Source: an uncultured Caldilineaceae bacterium (GTDB lineage Bacteria; Chloroflexota; Anaerolineae; Caldilineales; Caldilineaceae). Taken from it: a stretch of DNA of 64,000 nt. The notes beneath the pieces were generated by a model. It was not told the origin of the DNA and did no database searches. It worked only from the letters and a program-made list of their open reading frames with translations. The position numbers and the translations under genes are program-made. Below are positions 8,358 through 16,637 of the stretch, one piece after another. The stretch lies in contig OX638330.1 in assembly GCA_951812725.1 (NCBI GenBank), positions 4,257,405 to 4,321,404 on the forward strand, given 5' to 3'. Numbering within the stretch: position 1 is the first letter of the stretch; every line of letters begins with the position of its first letter.

Positions 8358-9345
8358 TCATCGCGGCACGGCCTCAAAATCATACTTCTCTTTGCACACG
8401 CGCTGGTCGAAGGAATACAGGACGACCGCGGGGATGTGGAACGGCGCGGCGATGATGTTCAGCAGCTTCGAGACGGCAAGACTGAGACCGAACATCCTTG
8501 ATTAATGGTAACTACTAAGCCACAGCATTTGACCAGCCAGTCATCCTTGGAACCATTCAGGCTCTTGGTGACGCAACTGGTGTGCAGCCGCCGCCATGCT
8601 CGCCAGCCGACACGTTGCGAAGAATGCACACGGTCGGTGAGAGATGGTTTTGTAGGGGGGCGTTGCGGGGGCGCAGCCCCTGCACAAGGGAGGGCGCTTG
8701 CGCCCGACCGCCCAAAATACAACAATGAGGGGAGAAGAAACACCTTTGCTCGCCTCATTCAGGGTTGCGAATCAGGTGCGGCTGGGTAGTTACGACTGAT
8801 CAAGCTCGGGAAACAGGGCATCCACTGCAGAATCCACCACCAGTCCGATTACTCCGCCGACCAAGCCCATAACGAAGATTATTAGCAGGAGATAGCCAGT
8901 GGTGCGCAGTACAAAGCCCCGGCTCAGATTCCAGCTGCGGTGTAAGGATTGCAGCGGTCCGGTTCCCTCGGCCATCAGCGCGACTTCGGCGACCCGCCAG
9001 CGAGTCGACAGATAGAACAGAGGTATTGGAATCAGGAGTCCGGAAGGACTGATTCCGGTACCGCCCCACAGAGCACTGCCCAGCACTTTAAAGACCAGCT
9101 CCACCTGGCCAGGATTGGCCGGGGCGGAAAACGCGTCGGAAATCTCGTCAAAGGAAACGCCAGAATTCAGGAGTCCGACCCAGATGGGTGCTGCCAATGC
9201 AAGGGCTCCACCGCTGAAGACGGCCGTGATTGCCGCCGTCATTCCGATATGAACCGGCAGGCGGCACAGGCCGCGCATGGCGGCAGTCCTGATGGCAAGG
9301 GGACGCCCGTGCAGCGAGTCGATGCAGTGGGATATGGGGGACAGG
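8358..9345 (-). pseudogene. Truncated, MITE-interrupted copy of the membrane-protein gene at 15,293-16,189
   Basis: The minus strand encodes long stretches almost identical to the intact paralogue (for example CIDSLHGRPLAIRTAAMRGL and ISDAFSAPANPGQ), running through the C-terminal motif KEKYDF to a TGA at 8358. Two lesions are visible. A 286-bp MITE (8508-8793) splits the last quarter, and homology stops abruptly near 9342, so about 75 N-terminal residues are missing and replaced by the upstream region of nirA. The start-bearing ORF across 8790-9467 reads through this junction and is probably not expressed. The paralogue is a clean reference for both lesions. Confidence 0.85.
8508..8793 (+). 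mobile_element. MITE, copy 1 (inserted in the membrane-protein pseudogene)
   Basis: A 286-bp non-coding element with terminal inverted repeats beginning GTAACTAC and ending GTAGTTAC; left GTAACTACTAAGCCACA and right reverse complement GTAACTACCCAGCCGCA agree at most positions. Flanking octamers GATTAATG (left) and GACTGATC (right) look like a decayed 8-bp target duplication. The paralogous gene near 15,430 shows the empty site, GCCTGATC between the same flanks. The interior carries the GC-rich hairpin core at about 8655-8713, here with GGGCGC-TT-GCGCCC in place of the usual GGGCC-GAA-GGCCC. GTAA ends with 8-bp duplications are typical of IS66-family transposition (inference). Confidence 0.85.
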
Positions 9346-9473
9346 TCAATTGTGCCATTCGCACAATGATCGGCGCGCGTTTTTGGCACACTTGGCCGTG
9401 TCGCCGCGTGCGGGGCTGACTTATGCTTTAACTGTTCAGTCAACCGTCCCGTTGCAAGAGGAGGCAATACTCG

Positions 9474-11087
9474 ATGAATTTACCAGCCGCAGAAGTCACA
9501 CTTACAGCCCCGGCTCCCCCGCCGCAGAGCAACGGGAATGGCAAGGCCAACGGCAAGAGGAAGCTAAACAAGGTTGAGTTGCTTAAGTTGCAGAAGAGCC
9601 CTCTCAGTCTCATCCACGACATATACCGGTGGGCTGACGAAGGGTTCGATGCAATTCCTCCGGAATACTACGATCTTTTCAAATGGCACGGATTCTTCTA
9701 CCGCAAGCAGACGCCGGGGTTCTTCATGTTGCGAATGCGCATCTCGAACGGGGTCGTGAACTCCACCCAGCTGCGGGCAATCGCGGAACTGTCGCGTGAT
9801 TATGGACGCGGGGCGGGAGACTTTACGACGCGGCAGAATATCCAGTTGCGCTGGATCACCATCGAAGACATGCCGGCCATTATCGAGAAACTGCAGTCGG
9901 TTGGCCTTGGCGCCGAGCAGACGGGAATGGACAACTTTCGCAATGTCACCGGCTGTCCTCTGACCGGCCTTACGGGCCATGAACTGGTCGAAACAAGGCA
10001 GTTAACAGCCGCTACGGCACTTTCGCTTCTGGGACCGGAATTTGAAAACATTCCCCGTAAATTCAATATCTCCATAAACGGCTGCCGACTGGACTGCACG
10101 CATGCGCAGAGCAACGACATTGGCTTGACGCCGGCAATTGGGCGCATCGGAAAACGCGCTGTACCGGGTTTCAATGTGGTGGTTGGAGGGCATATGGGAA
10201 GCAGGAACCCGCATCTTGCCGTCCCGCTAGACGTGTTTGTACGCACTTCACAGGTGACCGCTTTTTGTCGCGCCATTTTGACCGTATTTCGCGACAACGG
10301 CAAACGGGGGGTACGGGGCAAGGCCCGGTTGTGGTATCTGATCGATGAATGGGGCATTGACCGCTTCCGCGACGAAGTAACGAAAGTGCTGGGTGAGCAA
10401 CTGCCATCTGCTGGCACCTGCCAGCTTTACCGCGATCCAGACCCGCTTGAACAGGATCATGTGGGCGTTCATCCGCAGATCCAGGACGGGCTGAGCTATG
10501 TAGGCATGGTAGTGCCCACGGGCCGCGTAACAGCTGGACAACTCTTTGCGCTGGCTGACCTGGCCGACAGATACGGCAGCCGTGAAGTGCGCCTGACCAA
10601 CGATCAGAATGTGATCATCCCTAACGTCGCCAACGAAATGCTCGAGGAACTGCTGGCGGAGCCGCTGTTGGAAGATTGGAGCCCTTCGCCTTCGGGTGTC
10701 ATGCGGGGACTGGTCACATGTACGGGCATCGATTATTGCCATTTCGCGCTCAACGACACCAAGGGAATCTCGCTGGCGATAGCGCGCAAGCTGGAGGAGC
10801 GTCTACCCGATCGGGACAAAGTCGTGCGCCTCAATGTTTCGGGTTGCGTTCATGCTTGCGGGCGTCATCGGCTGTCCGAAATCGGGCTGGAGGCAACCCG
10901 ACTGCGGCGGGATGGAACGGTGATCGACGGCTTCAACATCTTCGCCGGCGGGTGCCAGGGCGAAGACGCCAGGCTCGGCGTTGAAGTACATAAGAAAGCG
11001 ACAGTTGAGGAAACTACCGAACTGCTGGCAGAAGCAATTGCGGCCCGCTATCAGTCCGATACGGTTTTAGGTCCGGTGATAGCGTAA
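9474..11087 (+). CDS. nirA: Ferredoxin-nitrite reductase, NirA type
   Basis: 537 residues, ATG preceded by AGAGGAGG. NirA reduces nitrite to ammonium with six electrons from reduced ferredoxin, using sirohaem bridged to a 4Fe-4S cluster. The cluster ligands are present: C416-x5-C422 and C458-x3-C462. Two nitrite/sulfite-reductase half-domain repeats are evident, with the substrate-pocket basic residues expected in GDFTTRQNIQLRWI (near residue 120) and in the NISINGCRLDCTHA region. The N-terminal 35 residues are Pro/Asn/Gly-rich and extra. It leads the cassette nirA-narK-narB. A ferredoxin sulfite reductase is the main alternative, but linkage to a nitrate transporter and nitrate reductase favours nitrite. 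Confidence 0.92.
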   Translation: MNLPAAEVTLTAPAPPPQSNGNGKANGKRKLNKVELLKLQKSPLSLIHDIYRWADEGFDAIPPEYYDLFKWHGFFYRKQTPGFFMLRMRISNGVVNSTQLRAIAELSRDYGRGAGDFTTRQNIQLRWITIEDMPAIIEKLQSVGLGAEQTGMDNFRNVTGCPLTGLTGHELVETRQLTAATALSLLGPEFENIPRKFNISINGCRLDCTHAQSNDIGLTPAIGRIGKRAVPGFNVVVGGHMGSRNPHLAVPLDVFVRTSQVTAFCRAILTVFRDNGKRGVRGKARLWYLIDEWGIDRFRDEVTKVLGEQLPSAGTCQLYRDPDPLEQDHVGVHPQIQDGLSYVGMVVPTGRVTAGQLFALADLADRYGSREVRLTNDQNVIIPNVANEMLEELLAEPLLEDWSPSPSGVMRGLVTCTGIDYCHFALNDTKGISLAIARKLEERLPDRDKVVRLNVSGCVHACGRHRLSEIGLEATRLRRDGTVIDGFNIFAGGCQGEDARLGVEVHKKATVEETTELLAEAIAARYQSDTVLGPVIA

Positions 11088-11125
11088 GGTTCACACTAGC
11101 TCCCACGAATAAGGAGAATCCCCCG

Positions 11126-12475
11126 ATGGACTTCAAGAGCAAGGCCACCAAGATTGATCTTCTCAGTTTCAAAACACCTCAGATGCGGGCCTTCCACGTA
11201 ACCTGGTTTGCGTTCTTTCTCTGCTTCTTTGGCTGGTTTGGCATCGTGCCGATGATGAAAGGGGACAACGGCGTCATCGCGACGCTCGGTCTCAGCCCTG
11301 CTCAGGTAGGCAACTCGGTCATTGCGGCGGTCTCGCTGACTATCATTGCGCGCCTGATCATCGGGCCGATGTGTACACGGTTCGGCTCGCGAAAAGTATA
11401 CACGTTTTTGCTGGTGCTGGGTTCGCTGCCTGTGATGGGCATCGGCCTCGCGCAGACGCCAACGCAATTCATCCTTGCCCGCGTCCTGATCGGCACGATC
11501 GGCGCTGCTTTCGTAATCACTCAATACCACACGAGCGTCATGTTTGCTCCCAATGTGGTGGGGGCGGCAAACGCCACTACCGCTGGTTGGGGCAATCTGG
11601 GCGGGGGCGTAACCCAGGCCGTGATGCCCCTACTGCTTGCTGCTACGCTGACCTTTGTGCCCGCGGCGATGGGCTGGCGGGTAGCGATGGTCGTTCCCGG
11701 GCTAGCCATGCTCATTACAGCCGCGGCCTATTGGTTCCTGACCCAGGATGCGCCCGAAGGCAACTATTCGGAGCTGCGCGCCCGCGGCGAAATGCCGCCG
11801 GCGTCGGCGGCACGCGGAACGTTTATGGAGGCCATCAAAGACTCGCGCGTGATCGCGCTGTTTTTCATTTACGCTGCCTGTTTTGGAATTGAGCTGACCA
11901 TAAACGGCACCGCGGCTCTCTACTTCTTTAATCGTTTCGACCTGAACCTGGCTACGGCGGGCCTCGTCGCCGGCCTTTTCGGCCTGATGAACATCTTCGC
12001 CCGATCAATGGGCGGCCTATTCAGCGACTTCATCAACCGCGGCGGCGGTCTTCGGGGGCGAGTCCAGTTTCTCTTTATATGCCTCCTTCTGGAGGGAGTC
12101 GCGCTGGTACTTTTCGCCAACATGGGCGTGCTGGCGCTTGCGATCCCCGCGCTGATCATATTCAGCCTCTTTGTGCAGATGTCCGAGGGAGCAACCTTTG
12201 CCATCGTTCCTTATGTCAACAAGCGAGCCATGGGAGCAGTGGCCGGCATCGTCGGAGCTGGCGGCAACTTCGGCGCGATGCTGGCGGGTTTTCTCTTCCG
12301 GCGGGAGGCCGATATGTTTGGTCAGTCGTACATGATTCTGGGCATCCTTGTTGCCGTATGTGCCTTCATGGCCTTCATGGTGCGCTTCTCGGAAAGCGAA
12401 GAGAAGGCCGCTGCCGAGGAGACTGCGGCGCGTCTGTCCGATTCCGGCGAGTCTGTCCTTACCGGCGCCCGTTAA
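11126..12475 (+). CDS. narK: Nitrate/nitrite transporter, NarK-type MFS
   Basis: 449 residues with about 12 hydrophobic segments. The NarK/NasA subfamily nitrate-signature is visible in the middle of the N-half, AGWGNLGGGVTQ near residues 152-163, and the MFS loop motif between helices 2 and 3 appears as GPMCTRFGSRK. In characterised members a conserved Arg of each half binds nitrate. It is 38 bases after nirA and has an AAGGAG tract. A MITE inserted 8 bases after its stop separates it from narB. It should import nitrate, and possibly nitrite, across the inner membrane for assimilation. Confidence 0.93.
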   Translation: MDFKSKATKIDLLSFKTPQMRAFHVTWFAFFLCFFGWFGIVPMMKGDNGVIATLGLSPAQVGNSVIAAVSLTIIARLIIGPMCTRFGSRKVYTFLLVLGSLPVMGIGLAQTPTQFILARVLIGTIGAAFVITQYHTSVMFAPNVVGAANATTAGWGNLGGGVTQAVMPLLLAATLTFVPAAMGWRVAMVVPGLAMLITAAAYWFLTQDAPEGNYSELRARGEMPPASAARGTFMEAIKDSRVIALFFIYAACFGIELTINGTAALYFFNRFDLNLATAGLVAGLFGLMNIFARSMGGLFSDFINRGGGLRGRVQFLFICLLLEGVALVLFANMGVLALAIPALIIFSLFVQMSEGATFAIVPYVNKRAMGAVAGIVGAGGNFGAMLAGFLFRREADMFGQSYMILGILVAVCAFMAFMVRFSESEEKAAAEETAARLSDSGESVLTGAR

Positions 12476-12483
12476 TCGCCCAG

Positions 12484-12768
12484 GTAACTACTAAGCCACA
12501 GTACCTGACCAGCCAGTCATCCTTGGAACCATTCAGGCTCTTGGTGACGCAACTGGTACATAGCCGTCGCCATGCTCGCCAGCCGACACGTTGCTAAGAA
12601 TGCACACGGTCGGTGAGGGATGGTTTTGGAGGGGGGCGTTGCGGGGGCGCAGCCCCTGCACAAGGGAGGGCCGAAGGCCCGACCGCCCAAATGACAACAT
12701 TGAGGGGAGAAAGAACACCTTTGCTCCCCTCGTTCAGGGTTGCGAATCAGTTGCGACTGAGTAGTTAC
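12484..12768 (+). mobile_element. MITE, copy 2 (between narK and narB), with exact 8-bp target duplication
   Basis: A 285-bp element, over 90% alike by eye to copy 1 and in the same orientation. Ends are GTAACTACTAAGCCACAG and, inverted, GTAACTACTCAGTCGCAA. The octamer TCGCCCAG lies on both sides, at 12476-12483 and 12769-12776, a perfect target-site duplication that defines the boundaries. It starts 8 bases after the narK stop, so it lies in the operon without breaking a gene. Its GC-rich hairpin core is at about 12631-12688. It has no coding capacity. Confidence 0.92.
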
Positions 12769-12863
12769 TCGCCCAGAAGCATCTTAGCCTGGCCGGCCAC
12801 TGTAACTCGACAAACTGCGTCGGACAGATGCTTTAAGACGTTCACGTCACGATACGGAAAACT

Positions 12864-15179
12864 ATGACATCTCGAAACGGCTCGCGTGCGAATAGAAACG
12901 CCAACGGCAAAGTTGACCGCTGGCACGACACATACTGCCCCTATTGCGGCGTTGGATGCGGCCTGCGGGTAGGGGTAAGCAACGGGAAAGTCGCCAAAGT
13001 GAGGGGGAATCCTGATCACCCCTCGACTTTGGGGGATCTTTGCCTCAAGCCGATCCACCTGCCTGGCGCCTTAGACACACCGGACCGCATTCGCGAGCCG
13101 CTTATGCGGGCTAACGGGCGAGGCATGGGCATGGGCACGCCCAGCGCCGATACCGGATTTCAGAGCGTGACATGGGAAAAGGCGACGACCTACATTGCAG
13201 AAAAACTGAAGCATATAATTGAAGAGCACGGGCCCGGGGCGGTGGCGTTCTACGGATCGGGCCAGTTTACGACTGAGGACTATTATGTCGCCAACAAGCT
13301 GCTCAAGGGGTTCATTGGTTCAAACAATTTTGATGCCAATTCGCGGCTCTGCATGGCCTCAGCCGTTGCCGGATATGTTACGGCGCTTGGGTCCGACGGG
13401 CCGCCGCCAGCCTACGAGGACATAGACCACGCTGACTGTTTCTTCCTGATTGGCAGCAACATGGCCGATTGCCATCCAGTCCTCTTCAATCGCATAAGGC
13501 GACGAAAAAAGAGCGATCCCGAAAACGTCAAAATTATTGTGGTTGACCCCAGAGAGACACGCACTGCGGCAATCGCCGATCTCTTTCTGCCGATCCGCCC
13601 CGGTTCGGATGTGGCCTTGCTCAACGGCATGATGAATGTACTGTGCAGTGACGGAAAAGTTGATCAGGCGTTTATCGCTGAACACACCAGCGGGCACGAA
13701 GAACTGCTGGACACTATAGGAATGTTCCCGACGGAAGCGGCGGCCAGAGTATGCGGCATCGATGAAAGTGACCTGATCCAGGCCGCGCGCCTTTTTGGAG
13801 ATTCGCACGGCGTGCTCTCCTTCTGGAGCATGGGATTGAACCAGAGCGTGAACGGGGTTGCCAAGAATCAGGCTGTAATAAATCTACATCTGGCAACAGG
13901 TCAGATTGGCAAGAAGGGCAGCGGCCCCTTTTCTCTGACAGGGCAGCCCAATGCCATGGGCGGGCGCGAGGCCGGGGGACTGTCCCACCTGCTACCTGGC
14001 TATCGTACGATCGCCAACCCTACGCATCGTCAGGAGGTGGAGCAGTTCTGGGGGACGCCGGAAGGACGCATTGCCCCCAAGCCCGGTTTGGCCGCGGTCG
14101 ACATGTTCGACGCCGCGGCCAGGGGCGAGGTCAAGGCGATGTGGATTATGTGTACCAATCCGGTCGTTTCCATGCCCAACATCGACGTAATTGAGAAGGC
14201 AATGTCGAAGCTGGAACTGCTCGTCGTTACCGATGCCTACCATCCGACCGACACGACGCAATACGCCCATGTGCTCTTGCCGGCCGCGCAGTGGTCGGAA
14301 CGGGAGGGAGTGATGACCAATTCGGAGCGGCGCATCACCTATCTCCCCCGCATGGTGGAGCCTGTAGGCAAAGCCAAACCGGACTGGAGAATCCTCGCCG
14401 ATGTGGCCGCGGCAATGGGGTTTGCGCACGATTTTGAATTTGAGTCGGCTGAGGATGTATTTAACGAGTTTACACAGCTGACCAAAGGTCGCGTTTGCGA
14501 CTACAGCGGTGTCAGCGTAGGCCGGCTGAAGGCCGAAGGACCGCTCCAGTGGCCGGTACCCGGCGCCGACCATCCCGGCACAGCGAGGCTTTACTCGAGT
14601 CTGCATGACGGTCGATCCACGCAGCCCGGCGTCGAAAATAGTGCCGGAGATGGACGCGACGCAAAGGCGGCGGCCGTCTTCGCAACTGCCGATGGTAAAG
14701 CGAAGTTCAATACTCCGGAATTTGTGCCTCCCGCCGAACTGCCGAACAGAAGGTTTCCTCTGCTTCTGACCACTGGCCGCTTGCGAAATCAGTGGCATAC
14801 CATGACCCGGACCGGCAAGTCGGAAAGCCTAATGAAGGGCGCCCGCGAGCCATTCCTGGAAATTCATCCGGTCGATGCGGTTCGACGTCAGATAGAAGAA
14901 GGAGATGTGGTTGAGATTCGGTCACGCAGGGGCAGGGTCTGGGCCAAAGCGCGTGTGACTGAGAAGATCCGGGAGGGTGCCTGCTTTATGCCCTTTCATT
15001 GGGGGCGGCTGGCGGGCCGATTCGATGCCGCGAACAATGTGACTTTGGCCGAAGTGGATCCGATCTCTCTGGAACCTGAGCTCAAGGCATGCGCGGTCGA
15101 AGTGCGGCTGCGCCCGGGCTATGAGGCTATTAGGGCTACAAAGCTTTTTCAGGGTCTGGCCAAAGCTATCAAGAGATAG
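12864..15179 (+). CDS. narB: Assimilatory nitrate reductase, molybdopterin subunit (NarB/NasA type)
   Basis: 771 residues. The N-terminal 4Fe-4S site is complete: C25-x2-C28-x3-C32 and C60 in GDLCLKP. The molybdenum-ligand cysteine C163 sits in NSRLCMASAVAGY, the form seen in assimilatory nitrate reductases. The C-terminal molydopterin dinucleotide-binding domain begins near FPLLLTTGRLRNQWHT (about residue 635). The protein lacks a C-terminal BFD-like 2Fe-2S domain and has no Tat signal, so it matches single-subunit, cytoplasmic, ferredoxin- or flavodoxin-linked NarB. It converts nitrate to nitrite for NirA. The intervening MITE may alter co-transcription with narK. Confidence 0.92.
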   Translation: MTSRNGSRANRNANGKVDRWHDTYCPYCGVGCGLRVGVSNGKVAKVRGNPDHPSTLGDLCLKPIHLPGALDTPDRIREPLMRANGRGMGMGTPSADTGFQSVTWEKATTYIAEKLKHIIEEHGPGAVAFYGSGQFTTEDYYVANKLLKGFIGSNNFDANSRLCMASAVAGYVTALGSDGPPPAYEDIDHADCFFLIGSNMADCHPVLFNRIRRRKKSDPENVKIIVVDPRETRTAAIADLFLPIRPGSDVALLNGMMNVLCSDGKVDQAFIAEHTSGHEELLDTIGMFPTEAAARVCGIDESDLIQAARLFGDSHGVLSFWSMGLNQSVNGVAKNQAVINLHLATGQIGKKGSGPFSLTGQPNAMGGREAGGLSHLLPGYRTIANPTHRQEVEQFWGTPEGRIAPKPGLAAVDMFDAAARGEVKAMWIMCTNPVVSMPNIDVIEKAMSKLELLVVTDAYHPTDTTQYAHVLLPAAQWSEREGVMTNSERRITYLPRMVEPVGKAKPDWRILADVAAAMGFAHDFEFESAEDVFNEFTQLTKGRVCDYSGVSVGRLKAEGPLQWPVPGADHPGTARLYSSLHDGRSTQPGVENSAGDGRDAKAAAVFATADGKAKFNTPEFVPPAELPNRRFPLLLTTGRLRNQWHTMTRTGKSESLMKGAREPFLEIHPVDAVRRQIEEGDVVEIRSRRGRVWAKARVTEKIREGACFMPFHWGRLAGRFDAANNVTLAEVDPISLEPELKACAVEVRLRPGYEAIRATKLFQGLAKAIKR

Positions 15180-15292
15180 GCAGAGTTGGCCGCAACGGCA
15201 CATTGCAGGACGTGCGGCCATTGTCCGGCCCGGTCGGTAGCGACGCTTCCTACACCCCCTTACACAACCCGTCCCAGCCTCCCGAGTCATCA

Positions 15293-16189
15293 TTACACGA
15301 CCCCGAAATCATACTTCTCTTTGCGCACACGCAGGTCGAAGTAGTACAGAACGACGGCGGTGACGTGGAACGGTGCGGCGATGATGTACAGCAGCTTCGA
15401 GACGGCAAAACTGAGACCGAACATCCTTGCCTGATCAACAGCAGGGAACAGGGCCTTCACTGCAGAATCCACCGCCAGTCCCATCACTCCGCCGACCAAG
15501 CCCATAACGAAGAGTATTAGCAGGAGATAGCCGATGGTGCGCAGTACAAAGCCCCGGCTGAGATTCCAGCTGCGGCGTAAGGATTGCAGCGGTCCCGTTC
15601 CTTCGGCCATCAACGCGACTTCGGCAACCCGCCAGCGAGTCGACAGGTAGAACAGAACTATTGGAATCAGGAGTCCGGAAAGACATAGTCCAGTACCGCC
15701 CCACAGAGCACTGCCCAGAACATTGAAGACCACCTCCATTTGGCCAGGATTGGCGGGGGCGGAAAACGCGTCGGAAATCTCGGCAAGGGAAAGGTCAGAA
15801 TTCAGGAATCCGACCCAGATGGGTGCTGCCAATACGAGAACTACGCCGCTGAACACTGTCATCATTGCCACGCCTATGCCGATATGAGCGGGCAGGCGGC
15901 GCAGGCCACGCATAGCGGCTGTCCTGATGGCAAGGGGACGGCCGTGCAGCGAGTCGATGCAGTGGGCTATGAGGGACAGGATCACGATTGAGTCGACGGG
16001 CCAGACCAGGAGAGAAATGAGGATGCTGGTGGTGAGATTGTCCATGAGAAGGAGAGAGAGTGCGGCGACCGGGAGGTAGAAGATGGCGGCTGTACGCAGG
16101 AGGATGCCGCGGTGGGTGGGGTAGAGGGTTATTGCGCGGGCCAGCAGTTGGCCGATGGTTGAGGGGGTGGGGGTTGGGGAGGCTTGCAT
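15293..16189 (-). CDS. Polytopic membrane protein of unknown function (intact paralogue of the 8.4-9.3 kb pseudogene)
   Basis: 298 residues with about six hydrophobic segments, the N-terminal half carrying a cytoplasm-facing start (TIGQLLARAITLYPTHRG) and later RRSWNLSRGFVLRTIGYLLL, a pattern seen in YciC-like and glycerophosphodiester-phosphodiesterase-associated membrane domains. No catalytic motif was recognised. The start shows no clear ribosome-binding site. It converges on narB, 113 bases from the narB stop. A truncated, MITE-interrupted copy lies on the other side of the nitrate cassette in the same orientation. It preserves the empty MITE target at about 15,428-15,440. Confidence 0.6.
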   Translation of the reverse strand: MQASPTPTPSTIGQLLARAITLYPTHRGILLRTAAIFYLPVAALSLLLMDNLTTSILISLLVWPVDSIVILSLIAHCIDSLHGRPLAIRTAAMRGLRRLPAHIGIGVAMMTVFSGVVLVLAAPIWVGFLNSDLSLAEISDAFSAPANPGQMEVVFNVLGSALWGGTGLCLSGLLIPIVLFYLSTRWRVAEVALMAEGTGPLQSLRRSWNLSRGFVLRTIGYLLLILFVMGLVGGVMGLAVDSAVKALFPAVDQARMFGLSFAVSKLLYIIAAPFHVTAVVLYYFDLRVRKEKYDFGVV

Positions 16190-16637
16190 TGGGGAGATGT
16201 CCGGTTTGCGGGTGGTGGGGGATTGCTTATTTCTATTCTCGTATCGGGGTAATTTGCGGCCCTAGGTCATTTTCTCCGCGTTTCTCTTCCTAGCATTGTA
16301 ATTGGGATTCTGGGAACTGTCTATCTCGCTTTTTTGGGGGGAGGGTGACCGGGCAGGAATTCGAAGGTCGGCTGGCTGCGGTTTGTCTGAACTGTGATTT
16401 GGGGGATTGGGGGATGGGCTGTGATTTCTGTGCTGCCACGTGGATGTTTTTGGGCGAGTAGCCACTCTAGGGTTGAGGGCCGCCCAACGGCGGTGGCCTG
16501 CCTTTGAGACCGGTCATGGTCATGGATTCGACAAACTGGTTTTGGATGACGAGGAAAGGCCAGAGGAAGTCGTATCAGGCTCAGTTGTTCCTCTTGGTGT
16601 ACTTCGGGCTGATAGTCAACGGAGTGTCTTCTGCAGA
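16190..16637. other. Non-coding stretch left of the insertion sequence
   Basis: About 450 bases without a convincing gene. Open frames on both strands through 16,321-16,716 lack family resemblance and a ribosome-binding site, and they cross the insertion-sequence end. Old transposon debris is possible, but I could not identify any. No RNA gene or terminator was recognised. Confidence 0.4.

Noticed and set aside
8508..12768. Two same-orientation MITEs flanking nirA-narK as a composite transposon
   Set aside because: Each element has its own flanking octamers, narB lies outside, and MITEs lack a transposase; independent insertions explain the layout.
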